Assembly (NCBI GenBank): GCA_964252015.1
Contig: CAXULW010000019.1
Span: forward strand, 1-64,000
Direction: 5' to 3'
From: CAXSBR01 sp964252015
GTDB taxonomy: Bacteria > Actinomycetota > Actinomycetes > Mycobacteriales > Jatrophihabitantaceae
DNA length: 64,000 nt
In this document: positions 25,203 through 35,324 of the stretch, one piece after another
Position numbering within the stretch: position 1 is the first letter of the stretch
Layout of the letters: the number at the start of each line of letters is the position of its first letter
Notes under the pieces: model-generated
Seen by the model: only the letters and a program-made list of their open reading frames with translations
What the model was told of the DNA's origin: nothing
Database searches by the model: none
Position numbers and translations under genes: made by a program

Positions 25203-26072
25203 ATGTCGGCCATCCCGAACCAGTTGCGTCCGGGAGGCAGCCTGCTCGACGCGGTACTGGGATCCGTTCTCGATGACCTCGCCGCGGCAGGTGGTTCGGC
25301 TGCGGGTGCTTCGGAACCGGGTGCTTCCGAGGCGGGTGCTTCGGAGCCGGGTGCTTCGGAAGCGGGCGCGGCGGGCGCTGCTCCGGTCGTCCTGGACTGT
25401 GGCGGGGGCAGCGGTAGTCGTGCGGTGCCATTGGCGGTGCGGGGGGCGGCGGTCACGGTCATCGACTCCAGCATCGACGCGCTGGCCATTCTGGCTCGGC
25501 GAGCGGCCGAGGCGGGCGTGGCCGAGCGGATTCACGGCGTTCAGGCTGATGTCGAGAGCCTGGCCGACGTGGCCGAGCCGGCGTCGGCCGACCTGGTCCT
25601 GGTCCACGGCGTGCTGGACGTCACCCGCGACCCGGCGCACGTGCTCGCCGCCGCCGCGGCCGTCGTTCGAGCCGGGGGCTACCTGAGCGTGGTGGTCCCC
25701 AACCCGGTCGCAGCGGTCCTCACCCGGGCCCTGGCTGGCGACCTGTCCAGCGCCCTGGCCGAGCTCATCGCCACCGACTCAGGCGCCACCGACTCGGGCG
25801 CCACCGACTCGGGCGCCGCCGGTGCCACCGACGCCCGGCTCGATCTGGACGGGTTGCGGGTGCTGGTCGAGACGGCCGGGCTCGAGGTGACGGCCACCCA
25901 CGGTCTGGGCGCGTTCAGCTCGAGCGTTCCCGGCTCGGTCCTGGACGGCCAACCGGCCGGACGCGTCGTGCTCGATGAGCTGGACCGCCGCGGCGCGGTG
26001 CGTTCGCCGTACCGAGAAATCGCCGGCCGGCTGCACCTGCTGGCCCACCGGCCCACTCCCGCGGCGCCCTGA
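25203..26072 (+). CDS. SAM-dependent methyltransferase
   Basis: Class I methyltransferase with motif I VVLDCGGGSGSRAVPLA, acidic motif VTVIDSSIDALAIL, and ADLVLVHGVLDVTRDP; substrate unknown. Two stretches of low-complexity repeat interrupt it: four GASEP/GASEA units (25305-25364) just before motif I and three ATDSG units (25770-25814). I prefer ATG 25203 because TACTGT (25189-25194) lies eight bases before it; an alternative TTG at 25152 overlaps the HEPN gene stop as TTGA and would allow coupling. It lies between the HEPN gene and dinB, with all three in one direction. Confidence 0.82.
   Translation: MSAIPNQLRPGGSLLDAVLGSVLDDLAAAGGSAAGASEPGASEAGASEPGASEAGAAGAAPVVLDCGGGSGSRAVPLAVRGAAVTVIDSSIDALAILARRAAEAGVAERIHGVQADVESLADVAEPASADLVLVHGVLDVTRDPAHVLAAAAAVVRAGGYLSVVVPNPVAAVLTRALAGDLSSALAELIATDSGATDSGATDSGAAGATDARLDLDGLRVLVETAGLEVTATHGLGAFSSSVPGSVLDGQPAGRVVLDELDRRGAVRSPYREIAGRLHLLAHRPTPAAP
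25305..25364 (+). repeat. In-frame 15-bp repeats in the methyltransferase gene
   Basis: Four units encode GASEP, GASEA, GASEP, GASEA. A second array of three ATDSG units lies at 25770-25814. Both keep the frame. Confidence 0.8.
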
Positions 26073-26168
26073 ACACGCTTGCGGGTGCTCTGGCGGCGTG
26101 CGCCGCAAAGCTTGCGCAATTGGGCAGACTGATTCAGATGAGGCGGGGTTCGATGGGGCGGGGTTTCG

Positions 26169-27524
26169 GTGGGGCGTAGCGCCGACCTGCCGCGCGAGTC
26201 CGGTCAGACCGACGGCGACGACCGGCGCAGCCCGATCCTGCACGTCGACATGGACGCCTTCTTCGCCAGCGTCGAGATTCGACGGCGGCCCGAGCTGCGC
26301 GGGCGGCCGGTCGTGGTCGGCGGCGGCACTCGTGGGGTGGTCGCGGCGGCGTCGTACGAGGCGCGTCGCTACGGCGTGTTCAGCGCCATGCCCATGTCGA
26401 TCGCGCTGCGGCGGTGCCCGCGCGCGGTCGTGCTACCGGTAGACCGGGCCGCCTACGTCGAGGCCTCGCGGGCCGTGATGGCCATCCTGGGCGACGTGAC
26501 CGATCAGGTGGAACCGCTGTCTTTGGACGAGGCGTTCCTGGATGTCGGCGCGGCTCAGCGGCGGCTCGGCCGGCCGGCGGACATCGCCCGGCTCATCCGC
26601 CGGCGGGTGTCCGAAGAGCAGCATCTGACCTGCTCGGTCGGCATCGCCCCGTCGAAGTTCGTGGCCAAGGTCGCCTCGGCTCGATGCAAGCCTGACGGGA
26701 TGCTGGTCATACCGGCCGACGGGGTGCTGGACTTCCTGCACCCGTTGCCGATCACCGCGCTGTGGGGAGTCGGTCCCAGCACGGCGGAGCGGCTGCACCG
26801 CCTTGGCCTGCGCTCGGTCGGCGATGTGGCCCAGACCCCGGTCGACGTCTTGGCGCGGGCCATCGGCACCGGGGCGGCCGACCACCTGTTCGCGCTCGCC
26901 AACGGCATCGACGGTCGCGCCGTGGTCCGCGACCAGGCCGAGAAGTCCGTGTCCTCCGACCGCACGTTCGACACCGACCTGTGCGCTGAGCCCGAGGTGC
27001 ACCGCGAGCTCCTGCGGCTGTCCGAGGAGGTGGCCGGTCGCCTGCGTGCGCGCAACCTGGTTGCTCGCACGGTCGGCATCAAGGTGCGGTTCGCCGACTT
27101 CCGGACGGTCAGCCGCGTGCGCACCGTCGCCGAACCCGTCGACCTGGCCGCGACGCTGTACGCCGAGGCCGTTGCCCTGTACGCCGGCCTCGACCTGGAC
27201 CGGCCGCGCATCCGGCTGCTCGGAGTCAAGGCCGAGGGACTGATCGATGCCGGCTCCATCAGTCACCAGCTCAGCTTCGATGACGTTGAGGCGCCGCGTC
27301 TGCCCGTCGGTCCGCCCGATCCAGCGGCCGACCCGAGCCGGGCGAATGCCGACCCGGCCCGACTCTCGTCCCTCGAACGCGTCGCCGACCTGGCCCGGCT
27401 TCGGTTCGGCGCGTCCGCGATCCGCAAGGCCAGCCTGATCCAGACCGACCAGCGGGCCAGCCCGGGCTCCATCGAGCTGGCTGACGGTGACCGAACCGCG
27501 GTGCCGAACGGCTCCGGGAACTGA
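26169..27524 (+). CDS. dinB: DNA polymerase IV (Y-family)
   Basis: Error-prone translesion polymerase. The 451-aa protein has the catalytic motifs ILHVDMDAFFASVE and VEPLSLDEAFLDV, the fingers motif YEARRYGVFSAMPM, the helix-hairpin-helix GVGPSTAERLHRLGLRSVGD and a little-finger domain. QLSFDD near residue 365 resembles a sliding-clamp-binding motif, followed by a variable tail. The GTG at 26169 is the likely start. It lies third behind the LexA box, so DNA damage induction is likely if the three genes share a transcript; the gap before it is 96 bp. Confidence 0.93.
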   Translation: MGRSADLPRESGQTDGDDRRSPILHVDMDAFFASVEIRRRPELRGRPVVVGGGTRGVVAAASYEARRYGVFSAMPMSIALRRCPRAVVLPVDRAAYVEASRAVMAILGDVTDQVEPLSLDEAFLDVGAAQRRLGRPADIARLIRRRVSEEQHLTCSVGIAPSKFVAKVASARCKPDGMLVIPADGVLDFLHPLPITALWGVGPSTAERLHRLGLRSVGDVAQTPVDVLARAIGTGAADHLFALANGIDGRAVVRDQAEKSVSSDRTFDTDLCAEPEVHRELLRLSEEVAGRLRARNLVARTVGIKVRFADFRTVSRVRTVAEPVDLAATLYAEAVALYAGLDLDRPRIRLLGVKAEGLIDAGSISHQLSFDDVEAPRLPVGPPDPAADPSRANADPARLSSLERVADLARLRFGASAIRKASLIQTDQRASPGSIELADGDRTAVPNGSGN

Positions 27525-27794
27525 CCCCGACCCGCAGAGTGCGCCCGGACGGCCCTAGTGGCCGCGGATCGGTAGCGGCGAATCGCAGCGGTCGTGAACC
27601 GGTTTCGGACCGGCGTGCGAACCTCACGGACGGCCTCGGGTTGCGCGGCACCGTAGCGTGATCGAGGTCGATGTAGGTCGGCAAACCAACGAGTTTCTGC
27701 ACAAACTTTCCCCGGTGTGCAATCGGCTCGTATGCTCGCGGTAACGTCCACCGTCCACACCGATTTTCGCTCGCCGCGACAGAGGAGGGCATAC

Positions 27795-28178
27795 ATGCCG
27801 CTCTCCGAACACGAACAGCGCCTTCTCGAACAAATCGAGCAGGGCCTGTACGCCGAGGATCCCAAATTCGCTTCCGCCGTACGGCGCGTCCGGTCCGGTG
27901 GTGGCACGAGACGACGTGTCGCGCTCGCGGTGCTGGGTGTCGTCATCGGCCTCGGCGTCGTCCTGCTGGCGCTGATAACCAAGCTCATCATCATCGGTGT
28001 CCTGGGTTTCCTGCTCATCGTCGCCGCCTGTGCTTATGCCGTGCTCCGGCCGGGATCTGGCTCGACGCCGGCGGGCCCGCTCGGGGTCGTCGACGGCGAT
28101 CGGGTGCGGCCACGACGCCAGTCGGGCATGAAGGAACGCATGGAAGACCGGCTTCGCCGTCGTTTCGACGAGCAGTAG
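27795..28178 (+). CDS. DUF3040 small membrane protein
   Basis: A 127-aa protein that begins MPLSEHEQRLLEQIEQGLYAEDPKFA, the DUF3040 signature, followed by two adjacent membrane helices (VALAVLGVVIGLGVVLLALIT and LIIIGVLGFLLIVAACAYAVL) and a basic C-terminus. Function unknown; it regularly sits next to the dcw cluster in actinobacteria (Rv2169c position). AGAGGAGGG about ten bases before ATG 27795 fixes the start. TATGCT at 27731-27736 could be its -10 box in the 270-bp upstream gap, which holds nothing else I recognise. Confidence 0.88.
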   Translation: MPLSEHEQRLLEQIEQGLYAEDPKFASAVRRVRSGGGTRRRVALAVLGVVIGLGVVLLALITKLIIIGVLGFLLIVAACAYAVLRPGSGSTPAGPLGVVDGDRVRPRRQSGMKERMEDRLRRRFDEQ

Positions 28179-28200
28179 TCGTCGTTTCGACGAGCAGTAG
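28158..28200 (+). repeat. 21-bp duplication spanning the DUF3040 stop codon
   Basis: CGTCGTTTCGACGAGCAGTAG ends the gene (28158-28178) and recurs at 28180-28200, so the last codons and the TAG stop are duplicated. A degenerate third start (CCGTCGTTCC) follows. Further on, CACGTCGCATCCCG occurs twice (28269-28282 and 28294-28307). The 182-bp gap before the transglutaminase gene is largely such repeat debris. Confidence 0.75.
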
Positions 28201-28360
28201 CCGTCGTTCCGTCCTGCGGTAGCCCGCGCCGCGTCCGTAGGACGAACGCGGCTTCGCCGGTTTTGCGGCACGTCGCATCCCGGGCGGTTCTGCGCCACGT
28301 CGCATCCCGGCGTGTGGACCCGGCCACCCACCGGGCGGCCTCGCCCAGCATTCCTGGGTC

Positions 28361-30808
28361 TCAGCTCTTGCCGGGTCGCCGCCGCCTGGAGGTGAGCGAC
28401 CGTGGCCAGAGCCAGGCCAGGATCCGCGCCCGGGTATTGAGCCGCCCGCGTAGCGAACGCCCGATGACGGACACCCGGTCGATCCCGTCGTGCACGTCCT
28501 GCGACGTGGCCAGAGCAGAACCCGCCGATACCGGGCCATCCGCAGACCCGCTCTTGGCGTCGTTCGCTGGAACGGGTCGCGAGTAACGCTCCCGCTCCAC
28601 CCGCTGGGCGAGGTCCTGCACCGACCGCGCGCCGGTGATGCCCAGACCGGCCAGCCAGGCCGGGACCTGGCGTGGCGTCGTCGCTGCGCCCCAATCCACT
28701 CCCGCGTCGATGCTGGCGTCGCGTAACTCCTGCCAGAGTGGTTCCAGTCGATGCGTGCGCAGCGCCTCTCGCCATCGGGCGCGGCGGCGGCCGACGCGCC
28801 AGAGCGGCACGATCGACAGCAGCAGGGCGAGCGCGACCACGATGGCAAGGCCGCCCAGCACGTACGAGGGCAGGTGCAGCACAACTGCAGCTCCACTCGA
28901 ACCGCTGGCCGCGTTGGTCGAGCTGGCGGCCGAGTTCGCGGCGCTGGTCGGGTCCACGGTGCGCGAGCGCGAAGCCGGAGCGACGGAGGTCGTCGCCGTC
29001 GTGTTGCTCGGCCGCGGGTCGTAGGACAACCCCGTCGCCCGGGTCGAGCTCAGCGGGGTCGGGTCGAAGGGGATCCAGCCCAGGCCGGCGAAGTAACCCT
29101 CGACCCAGGCGTGGGCGTCGTGGCTGGTGATCGTGAAGATGCCGTTCTTGTCGGGGCTGCCGTGGGTGTAGCCGAGCACGACCCGGGCCGGGATGCCGGC
29201 GATGCGGAGCATGATCCCCATGGCCGCCGCGTACTGCTGGCAGTAACCGGTTCGGTTGGTGAGGAAGTCGACCAGGTCGCTGCCGGAGTCGCCGGCCTTG
29301 GTGGCCAGGGAGTAGCTGAACCCGTTCTCCCCGTCGCGGAAGTAGTCGTTGAGCGCGCGGGCCTGGTCATACGGGGTGGTCTCTCCCGCGATCACCGCTT
29401 GCGTCGTGGTGCGCACCAGTTTCGGCAGGTTGGCCGGGACGGCGAGCAGGCTGGGATCGCCCGTGCCGGTTCGTTCCCTCGACGCGGTCGCCGCGCGCAG
29501 TTGGGCCAGCGACGGGTTGGGCTGGGCGACCGTCTCGAAGTAGGAGTCCCCGCGGTTGGTCGTCGATCCGCTGAGGGTGGAGTCCTCGCCGTTCCAGCTG
29601 AAACCCGAAGGCACGCCCGTCTTCGTCAATCCTGCCGGACGGGCGAACAGGGGAACCGCGTCGTCCTTCAGCCCGGTGATGGTGATGTCGGCGGTGAAGT
29701 TGGCCGTGTCGCCGCCCTGGTCGCGCTGTGGGCCGAAGTAGGCCTCGTCCAGCGGGGTGGAGGCCGGCGCGGCGTCGGACTGCCAGCCCGTTCGGGTGTA
29801 CTTACCGAGCACCTTCGAGCGCAGGTAGAACGGCGGGGCGGCGGGGTCGCCCTCGATCGTCACCGAGGCCAGGTTGATGACCTTGCCCTGGTTGAGCTGA
29901 CCCTTGAGGGTGGCGAACGGGGACAGGCCCGAGCCGGTGCCCTGGCCGGGATGGAAGGCGTCGGCCAACCGGTTACCCGACAGGCCCGGCAGCACGGCCG
30001 GAACGAGGACGGCGAGGACGACGGCGGCCACCCCGACCCGGCGACCCGACAGGCCGAGCCTGGGACGGGTGATGGTGTCGCCGTGGCGGCGCGGGACCAG
30101 CCGACCCCAGCCCAGCAGGCTCACCCGCGAGTCGGCCGACAGGATGACCAGGAATCCGGCCGCGGCGACCGCGAAGTCGAACCACCCGACCGAGTTCCCG
30201 GCCGTGGCCCCGCAGATCGTGAACAGGGCCAGCAGCGGGATACCGGCCAGGGCGGGCGCCCGCCGGACCACCGCGTAGCCGTCCACGATCGCGGCCACGA
30301 GGGCCAGCGCGGGCACCACGCCGAGGCGCAGCACGGGCGTGGAGTCCAAGGGCGAGCTGGTCGTGCGGATCTGCTCAGCGGCCTCGGCGCGCATCATCTT
30401 CAAGGCGGACCAGGTGTCGTGACCCGGGATGAAGCCCCAGATCGAACTCGCGTGCAGGTAGACGGCGCTGACGTAGCAGACCAGCAGCACCAACCCCGGC
30501 ACCAGCTGGGCCACCCGCGGTGCCCGCCGCGAGCGCAGGAACGCGGCCGGGCCGAGGACGCAGATGACCGCTCCGACGCTCTGCACCAACCAGGTCCAGT
30601 CGGAGAAGATGGTGCGCATCGGCGCGAAACACAGCACGGTGCCGGCGCCGACCACGAGCGTGCGCCGCACGTCGTCGCGGCTCAGCTCGGCGCCGAGACC
30701 GCGGCTCGACGCGGACCGGCGGATGGACGAGTCGCCACCGCCATCGGCGCCCGCGGGGCCACCGCTGCGGACGGGACCGCCGGGCTCCGGCCGCGTCGCC
30801 GTGGTCAT
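28361..30808 (-). CDS. Membrane transglutaminase-like protein (DUF3488 plus transglutaminase core)
   Basis: The 815-aa protein has about six N-terminal membrane helices, a large extracytoplasmic region with a transglutaminase-like triad (Cys in NRTGYCQQYAAAMGIMLR, His in SHDAHAWVEGYF, Asp in WIPFDPTP), one more helix (YVLGGLAIVVALALLLSIV) and a cytoplasmic tail. The family travels with MoxR and DUF58 proteins and is thought to be an envelope maturation or protease system; the substrate is unknown. ATG 30808 overlaps the DUF58 stop by 4 bp, so translation is coupled. Confidence 0.88.
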   Translation of the reverse strand: MTTATRPEPGGPVRSGGPAGADGGGDSSIRRSASSRGLGAELSRDDVRRTLVVGAGTVLCFAPMRTIFSDWTWLVQSVGAVICVLGPAAFLRSRRAPRVAQLVPGLVLLVCYVSAVYLHASSIWGFIPGHDTWSALKMMRAEAAEQIRTTSSPLDSTPVLRLGVVPALALVAAIVDGYAVVRRAPALAGIPLLALFTICGATAGNSVGWFDFAVAAAGFLVILSADSRVSLLGWGRLVPRRHGDTITRPRLGLSGRRVGVAAVVLAVLVPAVLPGLSGNRLADAFHPGQGTGSGLSPFATLKGQLNQGKVINLASVTIEGDPAAPPFYLRSKVLGKYTRTGWQSDAAPASTPLDEAYFGPQRDQGGDTANFTADITITGLKDDAVPLFARPAGLTKTGVPSGFSWNGEDSTLSGSTTNRGDSYFETVAQPNPSLAQLRAATASRERTGTGDPSLLAVPANLPKLVRTTTQAVIAGETTPYDQARALNDYFRDGENGFSYSLATKAGDSGSDLVDFLTNRTGYCQQYAAAMGIMLRIAGIPARVVLGYTHGSPDKNGIFTITSHDAHAWVEGYFAGLGWIPFDPTPLSSTRATGLSYDPRPSNTTATTSVAPASRSRTVDPTSAANSAASSTNAASGSSGAAVVLHLPSYVLGGLAIVVALALLLSIVPLWRVGRRRARWREALRTHRLEPLWQELRDASIDAGVDWGAATTPRQVPAWLAGLGITGARSVQDLAQRVERERYSRPVPANDAKSGSADGPVSAGSALATSQDVHDGIDRVSVIGRSLRGRLNTRARILAWLWPRSLTSRRRRPGKS

Positions 30809-32136
30809 ACCCGACCTCCGGACAGGTCGGCGGTCATCCGCAACGGCGGCGCCGACGGGTTCATCAGCATCATCCAGGCGTCCACGATCGGCGTCCCGGC
30901 CGCCACGACCTGGACCCGCCACCCCGCGCCGGTCAGGGCCAACTCGGCCGGGCCGATGCCGACCCCGGCATCCGGGTCGATCCGCGCGACCGGGTCGGTG
31001 GCGGCCCAGGTGGGTGTCTGCAGCAACAGCGCCAGGGCCGAGCCGGGGCTGCGATGGCGGCGGGTGAGCAGTCGCAATGCAACCTCGTCCAGGCTGCCGA
31101 GGACGGCGAAGATGTTCGACTCGTCGCCGCCGGAATCGGCCGCGTTCAGGGCCGGGCCCAGGCTGTCCGCATGGGTCGGCGCGAGGCGGGCCATCCGATC
31201 GAGCATCGGTCCGGCGGTCAGGCCACGCAGCACCAGTTCGCCGGCGATGAGGTCGAGGCTGCGCCCACGAGCCTGCAGATGGGTGGCCACGCTGGCCGCC
31301 GCGCTCAGGCCCCATTCGAAGCTGTCGTAGCGGCGCGGGTCGGGGTCCGCGTCGGGTCCGAGGTTGGCGAGGGCCGCGCTGGCCAGCCGCCGGTGGGCCG
31401 AGCCGCGGGTGTCGAACAGCACCGAGGTGCGCCCGTGCCAGGGGCGTTCCTCCTGCCGCACCACCATCTCGCCGAGCCGAGCGGTAGAACGCCAGTGCAC
31501 CTTGCGCAGGTCGTCGCCGTAGCGGTACTGCCGGATCGAGGCATCGTCGGAACCGTGGCTGCCGATGGCGTGGCTGCCGGCCTGCAATGAGCTGTCCCAC
31601 GCGCCGGGCAGCGGTGCGTCCGGCAGGGCGTCGACCGACGGCAGTACGAGCAGGTCGCTGACCGCACGGAACGACCGCGACCGCTCCACCAGGCCGAAGG
31701 GGTCGGCCAGGCGCATCATCAGCGGACCCACCCGGTACTCGCCGCGGCCGGCCTTGGGCAGGTGGTAGGCCAGCGTGCGGGTCTCGCGGCCCCGCAGGGA
31801 GTCGAGGGTGAACCGGGCCCGCTGCTCGAACGGCGGGCCGAGCCGGTCCTCGAGCATGAGCGAACCAGTGGGCAGGATCGACTGGTTGGTCAGGCTGATC
31901 TTCAGCAGGATGGGCACGCCGGCGGGCACGCGATCGGGTTCGGCCCACCGCTGCGAGGCGATCGAGATGCGGGACCGGGCCAGGAAGACCGAGGCGATGA
32001 TCGGGGCCCCGCTCAGCAGGAGTGCCACCCGCACCAGGTCGCGCTGGCCCAGGACGTACCCGCACACCAGCGCGGTCAGGCCCGCCGTCATCAAGGCGCT
32101 GCCCCGGGCCGTCAGACCCAGCTGCGGTCGTCTCAT
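30805..32136 (-). CDS. DUF58 domain membrane-anchored protein
   Basis: Two N-terminal membrane helices (ALMTAGLTALVCGYVL and VALLLSGAPIIASVFLA) lead to a 443-aa protein with the DUF58 core REYRYGDDLRKVHWRSTAR-like segment (here IRQYRYGDDLRKVHWRSTARL). DUF58 proteins contain a von Willebrand-like fold and work with MoxR ATPases as chaperone-like pairs. It sits between moxR (41 bp upstream) and the transglutaminase gene (4-bp overlap), clearly one operon. Confidence 0.9.
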   Translation of the reverse strand: MRRPQLGLTARGSALMTAGLTALVCGYVLGQRDLVRVALLLSGAPIIASVFLARSRISIASQRWAEPDRVPAGVPILLKISLTNQSILPTGSLMLEDRLGPPFEQRARFTLDSLRGRETRTLAYHLPKAGRGEYRVGPLMMRLADPFGLVERSRSFRAVSDLLVLPSVDALPDAPLPGAWDSSLQAGSHAIGSHGSDDASIRQYRYGDDLRKVHWRSTARLGEMVVRQEERPWHGRTSVLFDTRGSAHRRLASAALANLGPDADPDPRRYDSFEWGLSAAASVATHLQARGRSLDLIAGELVLRGLTAGPMLDRMARLAPTHADSLGPALNAADSGGDESNIFAVLGSLDEVALRLLTRRHRSPGSALALLLQTPTWAATDPVARIDPDAGVGIGPAELALTGAGWRVQVVAAGTPIVDAWMMLMNPSAPPLRMTADLSGGRV

Positions 32137-32177
32137 GCGCTAGCGGACTACAGACGGAGCGCTGGTGCGGGCCGTCA

Positions 32178-33335
<1,158 letters not shown>

Positions 33336-33683
33336 GTCCACTCTCCTCAGCTCGTCAGGCACCAGCAAGCAATCCGCCGCACCGATCCGGATGCCCGGTG
33401 TACCCGGCCGCCAACCTGCCCAATTCAACACGTCTGATCAGGCCCGCGCCCGTTTTCGCGGCCACGGCGCTGACGGCCACGACGGCGCGGCTCCGCCGAT
33501 TATGTCCGGTCGGCGGACCGCGCCGACGGGCCCGCGCGTGATGCACCGTTTTCCGCCTGGCGGGCCGGGGGTGACGCGCGCCGTTCGGAAGCTGCAAACC
33601 AAGCCTATGTGGTGAACAGTGGGGTACGGTGGGGCGATGTGGGGCCTAGCGGCTGGTCCCGGTCGATTCGAGGGGGTGTGGTG
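33336..33683. other. 348-bp divergent region between moxR and mraZ
   Basis: No gene is supported here. It holds the moxR ribosome binding site at its left end and the MraZ boxes and mraZ leader at its right end. The middle part (33360-33600) shows no repeat, hairpin or promoter that I can argue for. Confidence 0.6.
33620..33644 (+). promoter_or_regulatory. MraZ operator: three TGGGG boxes with 10-bp period
   Basis: TGGGG occurs at 33620-33624, 33630-33634 and 33640-33644, each followed by a 5-base spacer. This is the known MraZ binding pattern (TGGGN repeats separated by five bases) and lies 40 bp before the mraZ start codon. It predicts autoregulation of the dcw cluster by MraZ. Confidence 0.9.
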
Positions 33684-34115
33684 GTGTTCCTCGGCACCCA
33701 CAACCCCCGTCTGGACGCCAAAGGGCGCCTCGCCCTGCCCGCCCGCTTTCGGACCGATCTGGCCGGCGGGCTGGTCGTGACCAAGGGCCAGGAACGTTGC
33801 CTCTACGCGTTCCCGATCGACGAGTTCACCCGCCTGACGGTGGCCCTTCGCGACGCGCCGGTCACCGCGCGGGCCGTGCGCGACTACAGCCGCGTTTTCT
33901 TCGCCAGCGCCACCCACGAGGTTCCCGACGCCCAGGGCCGGGTGACCCTGCCGGCGTCGCTGCGCGAGTACGCCGGGCTGGACAAGGACTGCGCCGTGAT
34001 CGGCGCCAACACCCGGGTCGAGATCTGGAACGCCGCGGCCTGGGACGCCTACCTGGCCGACCGGGAACAGGCATTCTCCGACGCCACCGAAGAGGTGATT
34101 CCCGGGGTGATGTGA
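33684..34115 (+). CDS. mraZ: Transcriptional regulator MraZ
   Basis: First gene of the dcw cluster. The 143-aa protein has two AbrB-like MraZ domains, each with the DxKGR / DxQGR signature: LDAKGRLALPARFR and PDAQGRVTLPASLREYA. It represses or tunes dcw transcription by binding TGGG repeats, which are present just upstream. The start is GTG 33684 (VFLGTHNPRL) with AGGGGG seven bases upstream; a longer frame from 33609 would run through the operator. A 195-bp gap without recognisable signals separates it from rsmH. Confidence 0.95.
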   Translation: MFLGTHNPRLDAKGRLALPARFRTDLAGGLVVTKGQERCLYAFPIDEFTRLTVALRDAPVTARAVRDYSRVFFASATHEVPDAQGRVTLPASLREYAGLDKDCAVIGANTRVEIWNAAAWDAYLADREQAFSDATEEVIPGVM

Positions 34116-34310
34116 CCGCGCACGAATCGGACGGGTCGGCAGCTCTCGGCCTCCTCCCGCCTCTCCTGACATCACTTCCCCGGTGCCAGGGGGCTTCTTG
34201 CAAGTGGAGCCGGCGGGTGGGGACCCGGACCTACCGGACCGACCGATTCCCGAGCCGCGGCAGCAACGAAACGTTCCGGATCGACCGACCGCACCGACCG
34301 AGAGGACCGA

Positions 34311-35324
34311 GTGACCACCACGCCGCAGCATGAGCCGGTCCTGCTCGAGCGGGTACTGACCCTGCTGGCGCCCGCGCTGGCCCAGGACGGCGCGGTGTGC
34401 GTCGATGCCACCACCGGCCTGGGCGGACACGCCGACGCGCTGCTGCAGGCTCATCCCGGGCTGATCCTGATCGGCCTGGATCGCGACCCGCGGGCCCTGG
34501 CGGTCAGTGCCGAACGGCTGCGTGCGCACGGCGACCGCGTTCACCTCGTCCATGCGGTGTATGACGAGATGCGGGACGTGCTGGCCACCTTGGGCCATCC
34601 CGGCGTGGACGGGGTGCTGTTCGATCTCGGTGTTTCCTCGATGCAGCTCGACGAGGCCGAGCGCGGTTTCTCCTACGCTCACGAGGCGCCGCTGGACATG
34701 CGGATGGATGCCGGCACGGAGCTGACCGCGGCCACGGTCGTCAACACCTACTCCGTGCCCGAACTCGTGCGCGTGCTGCGCGAATACGGCGAGGAACGCT
34801 TCGCGCTCCGGATCGCCCGCCGCATCGAACACGCCCGGGCCGACCAGCCGCTGGCCACCACGTCGGAGCTGGCCGAGCTGGTCCGAACGGCCATTCCCGC
34901 CGCGACCCGCCAGAGCGGCGGGCACCCGGCCAAGCGCACGTTCCAGGCCCTGCGGATCGAGGTCAACGCCGAGCTGGACTCGGTTCGGGCCGCGATCCCG
35001 GCCGCGCTGGCAGCGCTCAACGTGGGCGGGCGCATGGCCGTGTTGGCCTATCACTCGCTGGAGGACCGCATCGCCAAGCAGAACCTCGCCGCCCTGGCCG
35101 TCGACCGCACCCCGGTCGGGCTGCCCGTGCCGCTGGCCGAGGCGGGACCGCAGCTGCGGTTGCTCACCCGCGGGGCCGAGCGGCCCGACGACGCCGAGAT
35201 CGAGGCCAACCCGCGGGCCCGTTCGGCCCGGCTGCGCGCTGCGGAACGCATCCGCGCGGCCACCTCTGATCCCCACCGGGCCGGTCGCGGCGCATCGACG
35301 AGCAGGCTGCGGGAGTCGGCATGA
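34311..35324 (+). CDS. rsmH: 16S rRNA (cytosine(1402)-N4)-methyltransferase
   Basis: Methylates N4 of C1402 in the 16S rRNA decoding centre. The 337-aa protein contains HEPVLLERVL, the SAM loop CVDATTGLGGHADALL, VDGVLFDLGVSSMQLDEAERGFSY, TFQALRIEVNAEL and VLAYHSLEDRIAK. The GTG start follows GAGAGGACC. It ends with an Arg-rich tail and overlaps ftsL by 4 bp. Confidence 0.95.
   Translation: MTTTPQHEPVLLERVLTLLAPALAQDGAVCVDATTGLGGHADALLQAHPGLILIGLDRDPRALAVSAERLRAHGDRVHLVHAVYDEMRDVLATLGHPGVDGVLFDLGVSSMQLDEAERGFSYAHEAPLDMRMDAGTELTAATVVNTYSVPELVRVLREYGEERFALRIARRIEHARADQPLATTSELAELVRTAIPAATRQSGGHPAKRTFQALRIEVNAELDSVRAAIPAALAALNVGGRMAVLAYHSLEDRIAKQNLAALAVDRTPVGLPVPLAEAGPQLRLLTRGAERPDDAEIEANPRARSARLRAAERIRAATSDPHRAGRGASTSRLRESA

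Noticed and set aside
28751..31330. 859-aa open frame on the plus strand
   Set aside because: It lies opposite the transglutaminase and DUF58 genes, has no recognisable domain, and its Gly/Arg/Gln-rich composition is typical of antisense frames in GC-rich DNA.
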